Assembly (NCBI GenBank): GCA_965660675.1 | Contig: CBFIAU010000005.1 | Span: 124,001 to 188,000 of the forward strand | Direction of reading: 5' to 3' | Length of the DNA: 64,000 bases | Source of the DNA: UBA12202 sp002691725 | Lineage (GTDB): Bacteria > Pseudomonadota > Alphaproteobacteria > Puniceispirillales > UBA1172 | Part shown: one piece after another, positions 26,714 to 36,018 of the stretch | Position numbering within the stretch: position 1 is the first letter of the stretch | Layout of the letters: each line of letters opens with the position of its first letter | Notes under the pieces: model-generated | Database searches by the model: none | What the model was told of the DNA's origin: nothing | Seen by the model: only the letters and a program-made list of their open reading frames with translations | Position numbers and translations under genes: made by a program

Positions 26714-29077
26714 ATGCTGTCACAAGAACTTGAAGAAACCCTAAAGCGTGCCATGTCTATGGCGGCGAAAAAGGGACATGAATTTGCAACTCTTGAACAT
26801 TTGCTTCTTGCCTTAACTGAGGATAGTGATGCGCTTGAAGTATTGAGCGCGTGCAATGCCGATGTTAACGATCTCCAGCAAAAACTCATGCTTCATATTG
26901 AACAGACATTTGAAACGCTGGGCAATGATGTGGTGGAAACGCGCCCGACAAACAGCTTTCAGCGCGTGCTGCAACGTGCGGTCATCCATACGCAATCATC
27001 CAATCATGAACGCGCGACCGGCGCTAATGTTCTGGTAGCTATGTTTGCTGAACGGGAAAGCCATGCTGTCTGGCTGCTCAATCAGCAAGACATTAACCGC
27101 ATTGATGTAGTCAGCTATATCAGCCACGGGATTGCTAAAAATCCAGCCTTTGATGCTGATGGTGTTGGTGCTGATGGCACCGCCGTCAAAGATGATGAGG
27201 TTAATCAGAAACAAAATCCTCTTGCGGCTTATGCGGTTGATCTTAATGAAAAGGCGCGTATCGGTAAGATTGATCCGCTTATCGGCCGACATAAAGAGGT
27301 TGATCGGACGATACAAGTTCTCTGTCGGCGCACCAAAAACAATCCTCTGCTGGTTGGTGATAGCGGTGTTGGTAAAACCGCCATTGCTGAGGGGCTAGCC
27401 CGCAAGATCATCGAAAAGGATGTGCCAGCCGTGCTTGAGGATGCGATTATCTATTCGCTGGATATGGGTGCGCTACTAGCGGGAACACGCTATCGTGGTG
27501 ACTTTGAAGAACGGCTGAAGGCTGTCATGAACGAAGTTGCTAAAAACGATCAGGCGATTCTGTTTATTGATGAGATTCATACCATCATCGGTGCTGGCGC
27601 GACTAGTGGCGGTGCTATGGATGCGTCAAACTTGCTGAAGCCTGCTCTCCAGGAAGGGTCATTGCGCTGTATTGGCTCAACGACTTATAAGGAGTTTCGG
27701 GGTTGGTTTGAAAAAGACCGTGCCTTATCACGGCGCTTTCAGAAAATTGACGTGAATGAGCCTAGTGTAGCTGATACCATTAAGATTCTTAGTGGCCTGA
27801 AACGCCAATACGAAGATCATCATGATGTGCGTTTCACCGTAGCGGCGCTGAAATCTGCGGTTGAATTATCCTCACGCTATATCACCGATCGGAAATTGCC
27901 GGATAAAGCGATTGATGTCATTGATGAAGCGGCGGCGGCACAGATGCTGGTTCCGCCATCACGTCGCCGTAAAGTCATTGGTGAGAAAGAAATTGAAACG
28001 ACAATCTCCAGCATGGCGCGGATACCAGCTAAAACGGTTAATCGTGATGATCGGGCGGCATTGGCAAGTCTCGAATCTGACCTGCATCGCATGGTTTATG
28101 GTCAGGATGAAGCGATTGTTGCGCTGGCCTCGGCGATTAAGCTCGCTCGTGCCGGATTGCGTGACGCGGAAAAGCCGGTTGGCAATTATCTCTTTAGCGG
28201 GCCTACGGGTGTTGGTAAAACCGAAGCGGCGCGGCAATTATCCGAATCCATGGGCATTAAGCTCATCCGCTTTGATATGTCCGAATATATGGAACGCCAT
28301 TCGGTCTCGCGGCTGATCGGGGCGCCTCCGGGCTATGTTGGCTTTGATCAGGGCGGCTTATTGACTGACGCGGTTGATCAAAATCCTCATGCTGTGCTTT
28401 TGCTTGATGAGATTGAAAAAGCCCACCCGGATATCTTTAATCTGCTCTTGCAGGTCATGGATAATGGCCGCCTGACCGATCATAATGGTAAGACCATCGA
28501 TTTCCGTAATGTCATTATCATCATGACAACAAATGCTGGTGCCAGTGAGATGACAAAAATGTCTATCGGGTTTGGTCGCGGCAGACGTGAGCAAGCTGGT
28601 AACGAAGCGATTGAGCGAACCTTCACCCCTGAGTTCAGGAACAGGCTAGATGCGATTATTAATTTTGCTGCTCTCGCCCCTGAAACGGTGCGCAAGGTTG
28701 TTGATAAGTTCATTATCCAACTCGAAGCGCAGCTAGCCGATCGCGGCGTCACCATTAGCTTAACCGATGCGGCGCGTGACTGGCTGGCTGAACGTGGGTA
28801 TGAGCCAGCTTACGGGGCGCGGCCGCTAGCGCGTGTCGTCCAGGAGCATGTCAAAAAGCCGCTTTCCGAAGAATTGCTGTTTGGCAGACTGGTTGATGGT
28901 GGATCGGTTGAGGTTGATACAGGCAAGCCAGATAAAGATGGCGATATCACCTATCTGATCGTTAATGTGATCAATGGTGATGCGTCTGGTCAGAATAAAC
29001 CGATAAAAGCTAAAAAGGCATCAGCCAAAAACCCACCGGCTAAAAAGACATCAGCGAAAAAAGTGCCAGTTAAATAG
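26714..29077 (+). CDS. clpA: ATP-dependent Clp protease ATP-binding subunit ClpA
   Basis: AAA+ unfoldase working with ClpP and ClpS; 787 residues from the ATG at 26714. N-terminal Clp repeat domain (about 1-140); first AAA module with Walker A GDSGVGKT and Walker B LFIDEIHT; second AAA module with GPTGVGKT and LLLDEIEKAHPDI; C-terminal D2-small domain with YGARPLARVVQ. Unlike ordinary ClpA it ends in a 30-residue Lys-Ala-Pro-rich tail (AKKASAKNPPAKKTSAKK). A 14-bp duplication spans the stop codon. Confidence 0.96.
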   Translation: MLSQELEETLKRAMSMAAKKGHEFATLEHLLLALTEDSDALEVLSACNADVNDLQQKLMLHIEQTFETLGNDVVETRPTNSFQRVLQRAVIHTQSSNHERATGANVLVAMFAERESHAVWLLNQQDINRIDVVSYISHGIAKNPAFDADGVGADGTAVKDDEVNQKQNPLAAYAVDLNEKARIGKIDPLIGRHKEVDRTIQVLCRRTKNNPLLVGDSGVGKTAIAEGLARKIIEKDVPAVLEDAIIYSLDMGALLAGTRYRGDFEERLKAVMNEVAKNDQAILFIDEIHTIIGAGATSGGAMDASNLLKPALQEGSLRCIGSTTYKEFRGWFEKDRALSRRFQKIDVNEPSVADTIKILSGLKRQYEDHHDVRFTVAALKSAVELSSRYITDRKLPDKAIDVIDEAAAAQMLVPPSRRRKVIGEKEIETTISSMARIPAKTVNRDDRAALASLESDLHRMVYGQDEAIVALASAIKLARAGLRDAEKPVGNYLFSGPTGVGKTEAARQLSESMGIKLIRFDMSEYMERHSVSRLIGAPPGYVGFDQGGLLTDAVDQNPHAVLLLDEIEKAHPDIFNLLLQVMDNGRLTDHNGKTIDFRNVIIIMTTNAGASEMTKMSIGFGRGRREQAGNEAIERTFTPEFRNRLDAIINFAALAPETVRKVVDKFIIQLEAQLADRGVTISLTDAARDWLAERGYEPAYGARPLARVVQEHVKKPLSEELLFGRLVDGGSVEVDTGKPDKDGDITYLIVNVINGDASGQNKPIKAKKASAKNPPAKKTSAKKVPVK

Positions 29078-29090
29078 TGCCAGTTAAATA
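29063..29090 (+). repeat. 14-bp duplication across the clpA stop codon
   Basis: GTGCCAGTTAAATA occurs twice in a row; the first copy encodes the last residues of ClpA and leads into its TAG stop, and the second is just downstream. Confidence 0.85.
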
Positions 29091-29142
29091 GTAGAAGCGA
29101 AAAAAACCAGCCCTGCCGGTGCTGAGTCGCGCTAAGCCGATA

Positions 29143-30396
29143 TCAGCTTTCGCCTTTATAGGGAAGCCAGGATAACAGCTCGTGCATTTCGCGCTCGACC
29201 TGTTTGGCTTCTCTTGCCGTGAAATCAGCAACCGCGTCATTAAACTGATCATTATTCATGTAATGCGCCGAATAGGTGAGAACAGGCGCATAGCCGCGCT
29301 GAACCTTATGCAGACCTTGCGCTCCTGCCTCAACCCGGGCAAGGCCATGGCTGATAGCGTAATCGATCGCTTGATAATAACAGGTTTCAAAATGCAGAAA
29401 GGGGATATCGATCATGCTCCCCCAGTTGCGGCCATATAACGTATCTTGACCAATAAAATTGATCGCGCCTGCGACAGCGCCATCATCTTTTGATGCCATG
29501 ACGAGAAGAATATGGTCACGCATCGTCTGATGAATTTGATCGAAAAAATCACGGGTGAGATAAGCGCTGCCCCATTTCCGATCAATCGTCGAGAGATAGA
29601 ACCGATAGAAATCATCCCAGTCTTTAACGGTCAGATCATCGCCTTGTTTTTGAGCGAAACTGACACCAGCATTCGCAATATCGCGTCTTTCACGGCGCAG
29701 GCTCTTGCGCTTGCGTGAGGCCATGCGGGCAAGAAAATCATCAAAACTGGTATAGCTTTGATTATGCCAGTGAAATTGTAGCCCAAGGCGGCTGATCCAA
29801 CGTCCGGATGTGCCTGCCGCAGTTTTTTGTGTCAGCGCATCATGCTCAGCTTTGCTTAAAAAGGTAATATGTGCGGATGAAAGATTAAGCTGTTCAACAC
29901 AGCCAAGGCAGGCCTCTGCCAGCAAGTGACGCGCATCACGCGCTTGCTCAGCCGTAAGCGATGGATCAACCAGCAACCGCTGCCCGGGAACAGGGGTGAA
30001 AGGAATACCGCCTTGGGCTTTCGGATAATATTGACCACCAGCGCGCCGCCACGCATCCGCCCAGCTATGATCAAATACATATTCGCCATAAGAATGTGTT
30101 TTCAGATAAAGCGGCATAATAGCGCAAATCTGGCCGCTATTGTTTTTCAGGATAAGATGTCTTGGTATCCATCCCGTTGCTTCACAAGCCGAACGGCTGT
30201 CTTCAAGTGCCTTAAAAAACGCATGCTTTAAGAGGGGGTTTTCCCCGCCAGCACATTTATCCCAAATATCGCTTGAAATGGCGCTTGCCGTTTCAACCAT
30301 CTCAGCGGTCCAGCCGCTTGCGCCTGAACGTGTTGCGCCTGAACCTGGTTTAGCATTGCTATTGCGTGAGGGCAGATCATCATCCATGCTTACCAT
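29143..30396 (-). CDS. FemAB-like/GNAT acyltransferase (COG3146, DUF482)
   Basis: 417 residues. The DUF482 family pattern is seen: NPLLKHAFFKALEDSRSA near residue 52, YGEYVFDHSWADAWRRAGGQYYPK at about 107-130, and FEVGAQGLHK-like VEAGAQGLHKVQRGYAP near 357-373. These proteins adopt two GNAT folds like FemA/FemB, but no reaction is established for the bacterial family. It is convergent with clpA and followed upstream by ridA in the same direction, 64 bases away. Confidence 0.85.
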   Translation of the reverse strand: MVSMDDDLPSRNSNAKPGSGATRSGASGWTAEMVETASAISSDIWDKCAGGENPLLKHAFFKALEDSRSACEATGWIPRHLILKNNSGQICAIMPLYLKTHSYGEYVFDHSWADAWRRAGGQYYPKAQGGIPFTPVPGQRLLVDPSLTAEQARDARHLLAEACLGCVEQLNLSSAHITFLSKAEHDALTQKTAAGTSGRWISRLGLQFHWHNQSYTSFDDFLARMASRKRKSLRRERRDIANAGVSFAQKQGDDLTVKDWDDFYRFYLSTIDRKWGSAYLTRDFFDQIHQTMRDHILLVMASKDDGAVAGAINFIGQDTLYGRNWGSMIDIPFLHFETCYYQAIDYAISHGLARVEAGAQGLHKVQRGYAPVLTYSAHYMNNDQFNDAVADFTAREAKQVEREMHELLSWLPYKGES

Positions 30397-30460
30397 ATTG
30401 GTTCAAATGGTGGCGGAAACAATGGCGATAAGCATAAAGTGATGAAATATTTATCTGCGG

Positions 30461-30931
30461 CTAGGCAATCTCAAAAATACCTTCGATTTCAACCAGACAG
30501 CCAAGCGGTAAAGCGTTTGTGCCGACCGCAAAACGGGCATGCCGTCCAAGCTCACCAAAAACATCTACCATCATATTTGAGGCAATATTGATGACAAGTG
30601 GCTGGGCCGAGAAATCAGCTGTGCAGGATACAAATCCGCCAAGCTTAACAACACGAGTAACGCGATCAAGATCACCCCCTGTTGCCGCCTTTAATTGGGC
30701 GAGCAGATTGATAGCGCATTTTCTGGCTTCACCTTCTGCATCGTCTTGCGTCATCGTGCCGTCACCAACAGCGCCGGTTTTTTCGATCTTGCCATCGACC
30801 AAAGGAACCTGCCCGGAAATGAAAACCAGATTGCCGCTAATGACATATGGAATATAGTTTGCCGCTGGCGCCGGGGCATCAGGAAGGCTTATGCCCAATT
30901 CGGCGAGACGTTTATCGATGTTACCAGACAT
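30461..30931 (-). CDS. RidA-family (YjgF/YER057c/UK114) protein
   Basis: 156 residues, the longer YjgF subtype. ISGNLVFISGQVPLVDGKIEKTG and the C-terminal LGRHARFAVGTNALPLGCLVEIEGIFE match the family, including the conserved arginine region that binds the imine carboxylate in RidA. RidA deaminates reactive enamine/imine products of PLP enzymes. Whether this subgroup does the same is not certain. Confidence 0.87.
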   Translation of the reverse strand: MSGNIDKRLAELGISLPDAPAPAANYIPYVISGNLVFISGQVPLVDGKIEKTGAVGDGTMTQDDAEGEARKCAINLLAQLKAATGGDLDRVTRVVKLGGFVSCTADFSAQPLVINIASNMMVDVFGELGRHARFAVGTNALPLGCLVEIEGIFEIA

Positions 30932-30970
30932 GGTATCTCCTATTCATATTGTGATTATGTTGTTATTGGC

Positions 30971-30995
30971 GGGGTGCGGTTTAGCTACACCCCGT
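30971..30995 (-). terminator. Hairpin at the nrdJ stop codon
   Basis: CGGGGTG and CACCCCG form a 7-bp G+C-rich stem whose loop contains the nrdJ TAA. No U tract follows, so termination efficiency is doubtful; it may protect the 3' end or damp read-through into ridA. Confidence 0.35.
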
Positions 30996-33900
30996 TGTTG
31001 CTCCGCAAGTATTACATTTGAGACAAGTGCCATTGCGAACAAGCGTAAAGTTGCCGCATTCGTTACAATTTTCACCTTCATAGCCTTGCATACGGGCTTG
31101 CTGAACCTGACTTGCGACTGAACTGGATGCTGCGCTTGCCCCTGTATTTGTTGTTACAGCACCTGTGGCTTGTTCGGCGCTGGTGGCGATACCTGCTGAC
31201 AGGCTGGCAGGGATATTGGCATCACCATCCGTGCCTGTCCCTTTGCCATGTAACAGCACAATGTTGCGGTTGCGGACAAAGCCAGAGCTGATGGTGGCTT
31301 GCGCGATATCAGACTGACCTTCGCCAGCACCCATCGCATCCATGGCCAAATCATCCGAATTAACATGCCCTAAATCAGCTCGGTCAAGATATGAGATCGC
31401 TAATTCACGGAAGATATAATCCAGAATAGATGATGACATTTTGATCATGTCATTGCCCTGCACCATGCCTTGCGGCTCAAACCTTGTGAAGGTAAAGGCC
31501 TCGACAAACTCCTCAAGCGGCACGCCATATTGGAGACCAATAGATACAGCGATAGCAAAATTGTTCATCAATGAGCGGAACGCCGCGCCTTCTTTGTGCA
31601 TGTCAATGAACAGCTCACCCAGCTTACCGTCTTCATATTCGCCCGTACGCAGATAAACCTTATGGCCGCCAACAATGGCCTTCTGTGTGTAGCCTTTGCG
31701 GCGATGCGGCAGACGCTGACGGGTGGCGACATAACGCTCAATGATTTTTTCAACAACCTTGGTTGTCTGAGCGGCGACTGCTGGCGCTTCTTCCATGCTT
31801 TCGACGTCATCATCATCAATCAGGCTAGCCGAAAGCGGCTGGCTTAGCTTTGAGCCATCACGATAAAGCGCGTTTGCCTTCAAGCCCAATTTCCAGGATA
31901 GCATATAGGCCGCACCACAATCTTCGACGGTCGCGTTATTAGGCATATTGATCGTTTTTGAGATTGCCCCTGAAATAAATGGCTGTGCCGCCGCCATCAT
32001 GGTGATGTGGCTATCAACGCTAAGGAAACGCTTGCCAAGACGTCCGCAAGGATTGGCACAATCAAAGACGGGCAAATGCTCATCCTTGAGATGCGGCGCC
32101 CCTTCAAGGGTCATTGATCCGCAGACATGCGTATTGGCATGTTCAATCTCATCCTTGCCAAATCCAAGATGAGCAAGCAGATCAAAGCTGAAATCATTCA
32201 TTTGCGCTTCGGTCAGCCCAAGCGTGTCCTTGCAGAAGTCATCCCCTAACGTAAAGCGGTTAAACGCGAACTTGATATCAAAGGCGGTTTTAAGCGCGCC
32301 ATTAAGAGTATCAAGAAGGCCATCGGTGAAGCCCTTCTCTTTGAGCGCAGAGGTGCTGATAGACTGACATTTTTCAAGCGAGCCATGACCAACAGCATAA
32401 CGGATAATATCGTCAATCTGGCTGTCATCATAACCCAGATTAGTCAGCGCCTCAGGTACCACGCGATTGATAATCTTGAAATACCCGCCGCCAGCAAGTT
32501 TCTTAAACTTAACGATAGCAAAATCAGGCTCAATACCAGTGGTATCACAATCCATAACCAAGCCGATTGTGCCAGTTGGCGCAATAACGGTTGTCTGAGC
32601 GTTGCGGTAACCATGGTCTTCGCCTAGCTTCAGGGCGTTGTCCCATGCCTTTGTCGCGGCTTCGACCAAGTCCTGATTTGGGCAATCATCGCGCTTAATC
32701 GGAACCGGCAGAACAGACAGGTCTTCGTATCCAGTCGCCTCACCATGAGCTGCACGGCGATGGTTGCGGATAACCTTTAACATGTGATCTGCATTTTCCT
32801 GATAGCGTGGGAATGCGCCTAGTTCTTTCGCCATCTCGGCAGAGGTAGCATAGGATACACCTGTCATCAGCGCAGATAGCGCGGCACCAATGGCGCGGCC
32901 TTCGTCGCTGTCATAAGAATGTCCGGATGCCATTAGCAAGCCGCCGATATTGGCATAACCAAGACCGAGCGTTCTGTATTCGTATGAAAGCTGGGCAATT
33001 TCCTTTGATGGGAATTGTGCCATCAGAACAGAAATCTCAAGCGTGATTGTCCACAGCTTAACCGCATATTCATAGGCTTCAATATTAAAGCGCTTATCGG
33101 CATGTCTGAATTGCATCAGATTAAGCGAGGCGAGGTTGCACGCCGTATCATCCAGGAACATATACTCAGAGCATGGGTTTGAGGCATTGATGCGGCCGCC
33201 CTCAGGGCAAGTGTGCCATTCATTAATGGTGGTGTCATATTGCAGACCAGGATCAGCGCAAGCCCATGCCGCATAGGCAATCTTTTCCCATAACTCGGCG
33301 GCATTAATGCGGTCACAGACTTCACCATCGGTGCGGCGGACAAGCTCCCATTCGCCATTTTCCAATACCTTGCCAAGGAAATCATTGGTCACCCGAACAG
33401 AGTTGTTGGAGTTCTGTCCAGCAACGGTCAGATAGGCTTCGGAATCCCAATCAGCATCATAAGTCTTAAAGCTGATCTCCGTATAGCCTTGCTTGGCAAA
33501 CTGGATCACCCGCTGGATGTAATTTTCGGGGATCAGCACCTTACGCGCATCAATAATGGCTTTCCGCAAGGCCTGATTGCGCTTCGGGTCAAACTGATCT
33601 TCATCACTATTGGCATCGGCGATTGGCGTCGTGCAGGCGGCCATGACTTCATTCATATGCTTGCTGGCTAGTTTAGAGCCTGTCACCAAGGCCGCGACCT
33701 TTTGCTCCTCGGTCACCTTCCAGTCAACATAGTCAATAATGTCAGGGTGATCGACATCAACGGTGACCATTTTTGCGGCGCGGCGTGTTGTGCCGCCTGA
33801 TTTAATAGCACCAGCCGCTCTATCACCAATACGCAGGAAGCTCATCAAGCCTGATGACTTGCCGCCACCGGCAAGCGGTTCGGTCGCTCCGCGCAGAGAG

Positions 33901-34607
33901 GAGAAATTGGTGCCAGTGCCAGAGCCATATTTGAACAGTCTTGCCTCACGCACCCATAGGTCCATGATGCCGCCTTCGTTAACCAGATCGTCTTTGATCG
34001 ACTGGATAAAGCAGGCATGCGGCTGAGGGTGTTCATAAGCGGATTTGGAACGGGTCAGTTTGCCTGTCTCAAAGTCAACATAGAAATGCCCTTGTCCAGC
34101 GCCATCAATACCATATGCCCAATGCAAACCAGTATTAAACCATTGCGGGCTGTTCGGTGCCGCCATCTGATGCGCCAACATATAACGCATTTCGTCAAAA
34201 TAGACCTTGGCATCATCTTCGGATGAAAAATATCCGCCCTTCCATCCCCAATATGTCCAAGTGCCAGCAAGCCGATCATAAACCTGCTTTGCTGATAGCT
34301 CACCAGTATAGCGTTCAGCCGCTGGCAAGTCTTTCATAGCCGCCTCATCAGCCACAGAACGCCACAACCATGAAGGAACATTGTTTTCTTCAACTTTTTT
34401 CAGCTTTGCAGGAACGCCAGCTTTGCGAAAATATTTTTGCGCCATAATATCACTAGCTACTTGTGAAAAAGCTGTCGGTACTTCAACGTTTTCAGCACGG
34501 AACACAATCGTGCCATCGGGATTTTTAATCTCGCTTGTCACATATGTCCATTCCATTGTCTCATATGGAGATTGATCAGCTTTGGTAAAGTGGCGTGTGA
34601 GCTGCAT
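30981..34607 (-). CDS. nrdJ: Adenosylcobalamin-dependent (class II) ribonucleoside-diphosphate reductase
   Basis: 1208 residues, the long NrdJ type. Makes deoxyribonucleotides without oxygen or a second subunit, using coenzyme B12. NPCSEYMFLDDTACNLASLNL holds the active-site cysteine region, and ANPCGRLG lies within a family insertion. The C-terminal redox and zinc part has CNECGNFTLVRNGTCLKCNTCG. The promoter side carries a possible NrdR box (34689-34704). No cobalamin riboswitch was recognised upstream. Confidence 0.96.
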   Translation of the reverse strand: MQLTRHFTKADQSPYETMEWTYVTSEIKNPDGTIVFRAENVEVPTAFSQVASDIMAQKYFRKAGVPAKLKKVEENNVPSWLWRSVADEAAMKDLPAAERYTGELSAKQVYDRLAGTWTYWGWKGGYFSSEDDAKVYFDEMRYMLAHQMAAPNSPQWFNTGLHWAYGIDGAGQGHFYVDFETGKLTRSKSAYEHPQPHACFIQSIKDDLVNEGGIMDLWVREARLFKYGSGTGTNFSSLRGATEPLAGGGKSSGLMSFLRIGDRAAGAIKSGGTTRRAAKMVTVDVDHPDIIDYVDWKVTEEQKVAALVTGSKLASKHMNEVMAACTTPIADANSDEDQFDPKRNQALRKAIIDARKVLIPENYIQRVIQFAKQGYTEISFKTYDADWDSEAYLTVAGQNSNNSVRVTNDFLGKVLENGEWELVRRTDGEVCDRINAAELWEKIAYAAWACADPGLQYDTTINEWHTCPEGGRINASNPCSEYMFLDDTACNLASLNLMQFRHADKRFNIEAYEYAVKLWTITLEISVLMAQFPSKEIAQLSYEYRTLGLGYANIGGLLMASGHSYDSDEGRAIGAALSALMTGVSYATSAEMAKELGAFPRYQENADHMLKVIRNHRRAAHGEATGYEDLSVLPVPIKRDDCPNQDLVEAATKAWDNALKLGEDHGYRNAQTTVIAPTGTIGLVMDCDTTGIEPDFAIVKFKKLAGGGYFKIINRVVPEALTNLGYDDSQIDDIIRYAVGHGSLEKCQSISTSALKEKGFTDGLLDTLNGALKTAFDIKFAFNRFTLGDDFCKDTLGLTEAQMNDFSFDLLAHLGFGKDEIEHANTHVCGSMTLEGAPHLKDEHLPVFDCANPCGRLGKRFLSVDSHITMMAAAQPFISGAISKTINMPNNATVEDCGAAYMLSWKLGLKANALYRDGSKLSQPLSASLIDDDDVESMEEAPAVAAQTTKVVEKIIERYVATRQRLPHRRKGYTQKAIVGGHKVYLRTGEYEDGKLGELFIDMHKEGAAFRSLMNNFAIAVSIGLQYGVPLEEFVEAFTFTRFEPQGMVQGNDMIKMSSSILDYIFRELAISYLDRADLGHVNSDDLAMDAMGAGEGQSDIAQATISSGFVRNRNIVLLHGKGTGTDGDANIPASLSAGIATSAEQATGAVTTNTGASAASSSVASQVQQARMQGYEGENCNECGNFTLVRNGTCLKCNTCGATTGCS

Positions 34608-34688
34608 TTGTTATATCCTTGTTAATAATACGTTTACAAAAAAGAGAGTGAACACGAAGGATTTTGATGCCATCGCGTTTATCTAATT

Positions 34689-34704
34689 TAACTATATGTT
34701 GTAT
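34689..34704 (-). promoter_or_regulatory. Possible NrdR box upstream of nrdJ
   Basis: TAACTATATGTTGTAT fits the core of the NrdR consensus CwAtATaTwG with one mismatch and lies 82-97 bases before the nrdJ start. A weaker second match (ctacatgatg, from 34720) is 28 bp away, not the usual 31-32, which lowers confidence. Confidence 0.35.
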
Positions 34705-34897
34705 TCGGTTAAGTACAAACTACATGATGTTGGTGGTCGAGCGCAATATCAAAATTTTGCCAGAATCAAAAAAAAGGGGGTTGACTAGATAAAACCCTGC
34801 TCTGGCTTCATACTCATGTGAATCACAGGTTGAGAGCCAAAATCAACTACAACTAATACGCGAAAAATACTCAATTTGATTTTGATTATCTCATCTT

Positions 34898-34966
34898 TTT
34901 GGTCTCAATTTGGTCTCTTTTTGATGAGAAATAATGCTAAATATCCTCGGCCTAAATATCCTCGGC
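34898..34966 (+). repeat. Two tandem duplications (11 bp x2 and 15 bp x2) in the nrdJ-NDUFA12 spacer
   Basis: TTTGGTCTCAA/TTTGGTCTCTT at 34898-34919, inside an inverted repeat TCTCATC (34889-34895)/GATGAGA (34923-34929). CTAAATATCCTCGGC occurs twice without mismatch at 34937-34966. Confidence 0.85.
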
Positions 34967-35001
34967 AGGGATAAACCATTACGGCAAAGACAAACAACCA
35001 G

Positions 35002-35053
35002 ATTATAGCCCATTATTATAGCCTATCATTATAGCATAGTATTATAGCCTATC
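35002..35053 (+). repeat. 13-bp tandem repeat, 4 copies
   Basis: ATTATAGCCCATT, ATTATAGCCTATC, ATTATAGCATAGT and ATTATAGCCTATC. Part of a 596-bp gene-free spacer (34608-35203) that holds four different repeat arrays and the promoters of nrdJ and the NDUFA12-like gene. Confidence 0.9.
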
Positions 35054-35097
35054 AAAGAGCTATCCTTATGATTATTGCCAGCAGCATTAATGGCATG

Positions 35098-35141
35098 GAA
35101 AATATTGCATCATGAAATATTGCCCGAGAAATATTGCATGG
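35098..35141 (+). repeat. 14-16-bp tandem repeat, 3 imperfect copies
   Basis: The shared core is AAATATTGC, in GAAAATATTGCATCAT, GAAATATTGCCCGA and GAAATATTGCATGG. It lies just upstream of the NDUFA12-like gene. Confidence 0.75.
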
Positions 35142-35203
35142 CGAAAGAATATCCGTTATCAATAGAACACAATCATCTTTTTGAGATAAGGTTTAATATC
35201 GCT

Positions 35204-35560
35204 ATGCATTGGCTCACCCGATTGAATATACGCCTGACTGCAAAACTAGTGGGTGATGATGAGTTTGGTAATCGCTATTACGAGAGCAAAAAGCCGCGCA
35301 GCCATGGCCGCAAAAGCCGTTATGTCATTTTTAATGGCAAGGCAGAGGCTAGCAAAGTGCCTGCTGATTGGCATGGCTGGCTGCATCATACAGAAGCGTC
35401 GCCGCCACCGCCTGAGGGCTATTCCAAACATTCGTGGCAATTGCCGCATCAGCCTAATCTCACCGGAACGGTACATGCCTATAAACCAGCGGGTCATTTG
35501 TTGCGCCTCGGCAAACGGCGCAAGGCAACTGGTGACTATCAACCCTGGAAGCCGGAGTAA
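35204..35560 (+). CDS. NDUFA12-family (complex I accessory subunit) protein
   Basis: 118 residues from the ATG at 35204, preceded by ataagg. Core signature: VGDDEFGNRYYESKK, GRKSRYVIF, PADWHGWLHHT and the final TGDYQPWKPE. Homologue of the mitochondrial complex I subunit NDUFA12/B17.2, found in alphaproteobacteria as a supernumerary subunit or assembly factor. Upstream in-frame ATGs exist but run through the repeat array and add no family sequence. Followed after five bases by mlaD. Confidence 0.9.
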   Translation: MHWLTRLNIRLTAKLVGDDEFGNRYYESKKPRSHGRKSRYVIFNGKAEASKVPADWHGWLHHTEASPPPPEGYSKHSWQLPHQPNLTGTVHAYKPAGHLLRLGKRRKATGDYQPWKPE

Positions 35561-35565
35561 AAATT

Positions 35566-36015
35566 ATGCGGAATACCATAGAAATGGTGATGGGGGCGGT
35601 GGTATTGGTCATTGCTGGTGCCTTTTTATGGCTTGCATTATCATTCACTAATTTTCAATCTGGTGAAAGCATATCGGTTGAGGCCGTATTCGGCAAAATC
35701 GGTGATCTGAAAACTGGTGATGATGTTCGCATCTCTGGCATCGCGATTGGCAGTGTAGCGGCAACCCGCCTCGACCCTGATCTGTTTGAGGCCAGGGTCG
35801 TCATGGATATTGATCCCGTCTATGCCATCCCCGATGATAGCGTTATTCGTGTCTCATCAACCTCGCTTCTGGGCGGCAGTCATATTGACATTGTGCCGGG
35901 CATTTCCTCAGATGCGATTGCCGAAGGCCATGTGTTTTACAACACGCTTGATCCAGTTAGTCTGACCGATATTATTGGCAAGGCTATATTTAGCGACGGC
36001 CAATCAGGACAATAA
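35566..36015 (+). CDS. mlaD: MlaD-like MCE-domain substrate-binding protein
   Basis: 149 residues. N-terminal membrane anchor at about 5-28 (MGAVVLVIAGAFLWLALSF). One MCE domain with FGKIGDLKTGDDVRISGIAIGSV and the conserved SSTSLLGGSHIDIVPG stretch. Periplasmic part of the Mla phospholipid transporter that keeps outer-membrane lipid asymmetry. The other mla genes are not nearby. It sits between the NDUFA12-like gene and the DUF2155 gene, an arrangement common in alphaproteobacteria. Confidence 0.92.
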   Translation: MRNTIEMVMGAVVLVIAGAFLWLALSFTNFQSGESISVEAVFGKIGDLKTGDDVRISGIAIGSVAATRLDPDLFEARVVMDIDPVYAIPDDSVIRVSSTSLLGGSHIDIVPGISSDAIAEGHVFYNTLDPVSLTDIIGKAIFSDGQSGQ

Positions 36016-36018
36016 CGT

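Noticed and set aside
34608..35203. Cobalamin riboswitch upstream of nrdJ
   Set aside because: No B12-box-like conserved core was recognised on the nrdJ strand; the spacer is dominated by tandem repeats.
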